The notes under the pieces: model-generated
Told to the model about the DNA's origin: nothing
Databases searched by the model: none
Seen by the model: only the letters and a program-made list of their open reading frames with translations
DNA from: Spirochaetia bacterium
GTDB lineage: Bacteria; Spirochaetota; Spirochaetia; Treponematales; Breznakiellaceae
Direction: 5' to 3'
Length of the DNA stretch: 5,093 bases
NCBI GenBank assembly: GCA_026002265.1
Contig: BOBG01000135.1
Span: 1-5,093, forward strand
Part shown: piece after piece, positions 4,753 to 5,093 of the stretch
How the letters are laid out: every line of letters begins with the position of its first letter
Numbering within the stretch: position 1 is the stretch's first letter
Made by a program: the position numbers and the translations under genes

Positions 4753-5093
4753 TTATTTCCACAATTCCGCACTGTGAATCACGAGTCCCGGCAGCACAGT
4801 GACCGGCACATCGGCTCCATCTTTATACTTTGTAACCTCGTAGCGTTCACCCTGAAGCAGGGCAACGTAGACTATTTCTTGATCCGGATCAACGATCCAG
4901 TATTCCGGCACGCCGGCCCTTTCGTAAAGCGCATACTTTTCGATGCTATCGTGTGATGCATTTGATGGTGACAGGATTTCCACAACCAAATCCGGCGCAC
5001 CGGTGCAGCCACGCCGATCAATCTTACCCGGATCTTTTATCACAACTAGATCCGGTAACACCACCGTATCTTCATCGGGAAAAAGCCGTACAC
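4753..5093 (-). CDS. Uma2-family (DUF820) protein, second copy, 5' end beyond the window
   Basis: The reading frame stays open to the window edge. It supplies the last 112 residues, equivalent to residues 70-181 of the neighbouring copy. It contains the same Asp (LPDLVV), Glu (VVEILS), Lys and YWIVDP landmarks. Aligned by eye without gaps, the DNA differs from the first copy at 12 of 341 positions. Only two residues differ: Thr for Ala in PV(A/T)VLPG and Leu for Ile in V(I/L)PDL. The internal GTG at 5064 that could be read as a start is not the true one, because homology continues upstream through the edge. The start, promoter and any further copies lie outside the window. Function is as uncertain as for its twin. 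Confidence 0.88.
   Translation of the reverse strand, partial: VRLFPDEDTVVLPDLVVIKDPGKIDRRGCTGAPDLVVEILSPSNASHDSIEKYALYERAGVPEYWIVDPDQEIVYVALLQGERYEVTKYKDGADVPVTVLPGLVIHSAELWK

Larger units (their letters stand above)
4198..5093 (-). repeat. Tandem direct repeat of 555 bp containing the Uma2 gene
   Basis: Position 4198 aligns with 4753 and the match runs without gaps to the window edge. The period is 555 bases: 546 of gene plus the nine-base spacer. Similarity stops sharply at the stop codon, since the bases left of 4198 (CCCAGATG) and of 4753 (TTCCTCC) do not match. The right end of the second unit, and whether there are more units, cannot be seen. Confidence 0.9.

Noticed and set aside
4198..5093. 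The Uma2 duplication as an assembly artefact
   Set aside because: The copies differ at 12 scattered positions, mostly silent, and are joined by a sensible ribosome site. This fits a real duplication.

Overview
The window looks like chromosomal DNA from a Gram-negative, lipoprotein-rich bacterium. A spirochaete, probably Treponema-like, is my best guess. The reasons are a lipoprotein with a loose lipobox (F-T-G-C), a coiled-coil plus PD-(D/E)XK protein of a type common in treponemes, clustered Uma2-family genes, an RbsC-type sugar permease, and moderate G+C. This is inference from gene style; there is no rRNA or other marker gene here to prove it. I see no tRNA, rRNA, CRISPR array, transposase or integrase.

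Layout from left to right. Positions 9-476 (+) encode a small secreted lipoprotein with a four-unit hexapeptide-repeat linker. Positions 564-1010 (+) encode an O6-alkylguanine-DNA alkyltransferase (Ogt/MGMT), followed by a hairpin terminator. Positions 1086-1757 (-) encode a protein made of an exact-heptad coiled coil and a PD-(D/E)XK nuclease-like domain. The 179-base gap at 1758-1936 separates divergent genes. It carries a perfect TTGACA -35 box, a 13-bp palindrome lying between -35 and -10, and a strong Shine-Dalgarno. These drive a two-gene operon: a sorbitol/xylitol-type polyol dehydrogenase (1937-2971) and an RbsC-like ABC permease (3001-4041). A 156-base convergent intergenic region (4042-4197) is packed with hairpins, including a perfect 17-bp inverted repeat. 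Two tandem Uma2-family genes follow on the minus strand: 4198-4743 complete, and 4753 to the window edge partial. They are about 96.5% identical at DNA level over the shared 341 bases.

How the genes work together. The dehydrogenase and permease look like a transcription unit for uptake and oxidation of a sugar or polyol, probably controlled by a repressor at the palindrome. No ATPase or substrate-binding gene accompanies them in the window. The other genes look like independent units: DNA-alkylation repair, a surface lipoprotein, and three predicted nuclease-fold proteins of unknown role. I did not find a clearly new multi-gene system. The most unusual items are the duplicated Uma2 genes, the nested palindromes beside them, the operator-in-promoter, and the orphan permease.
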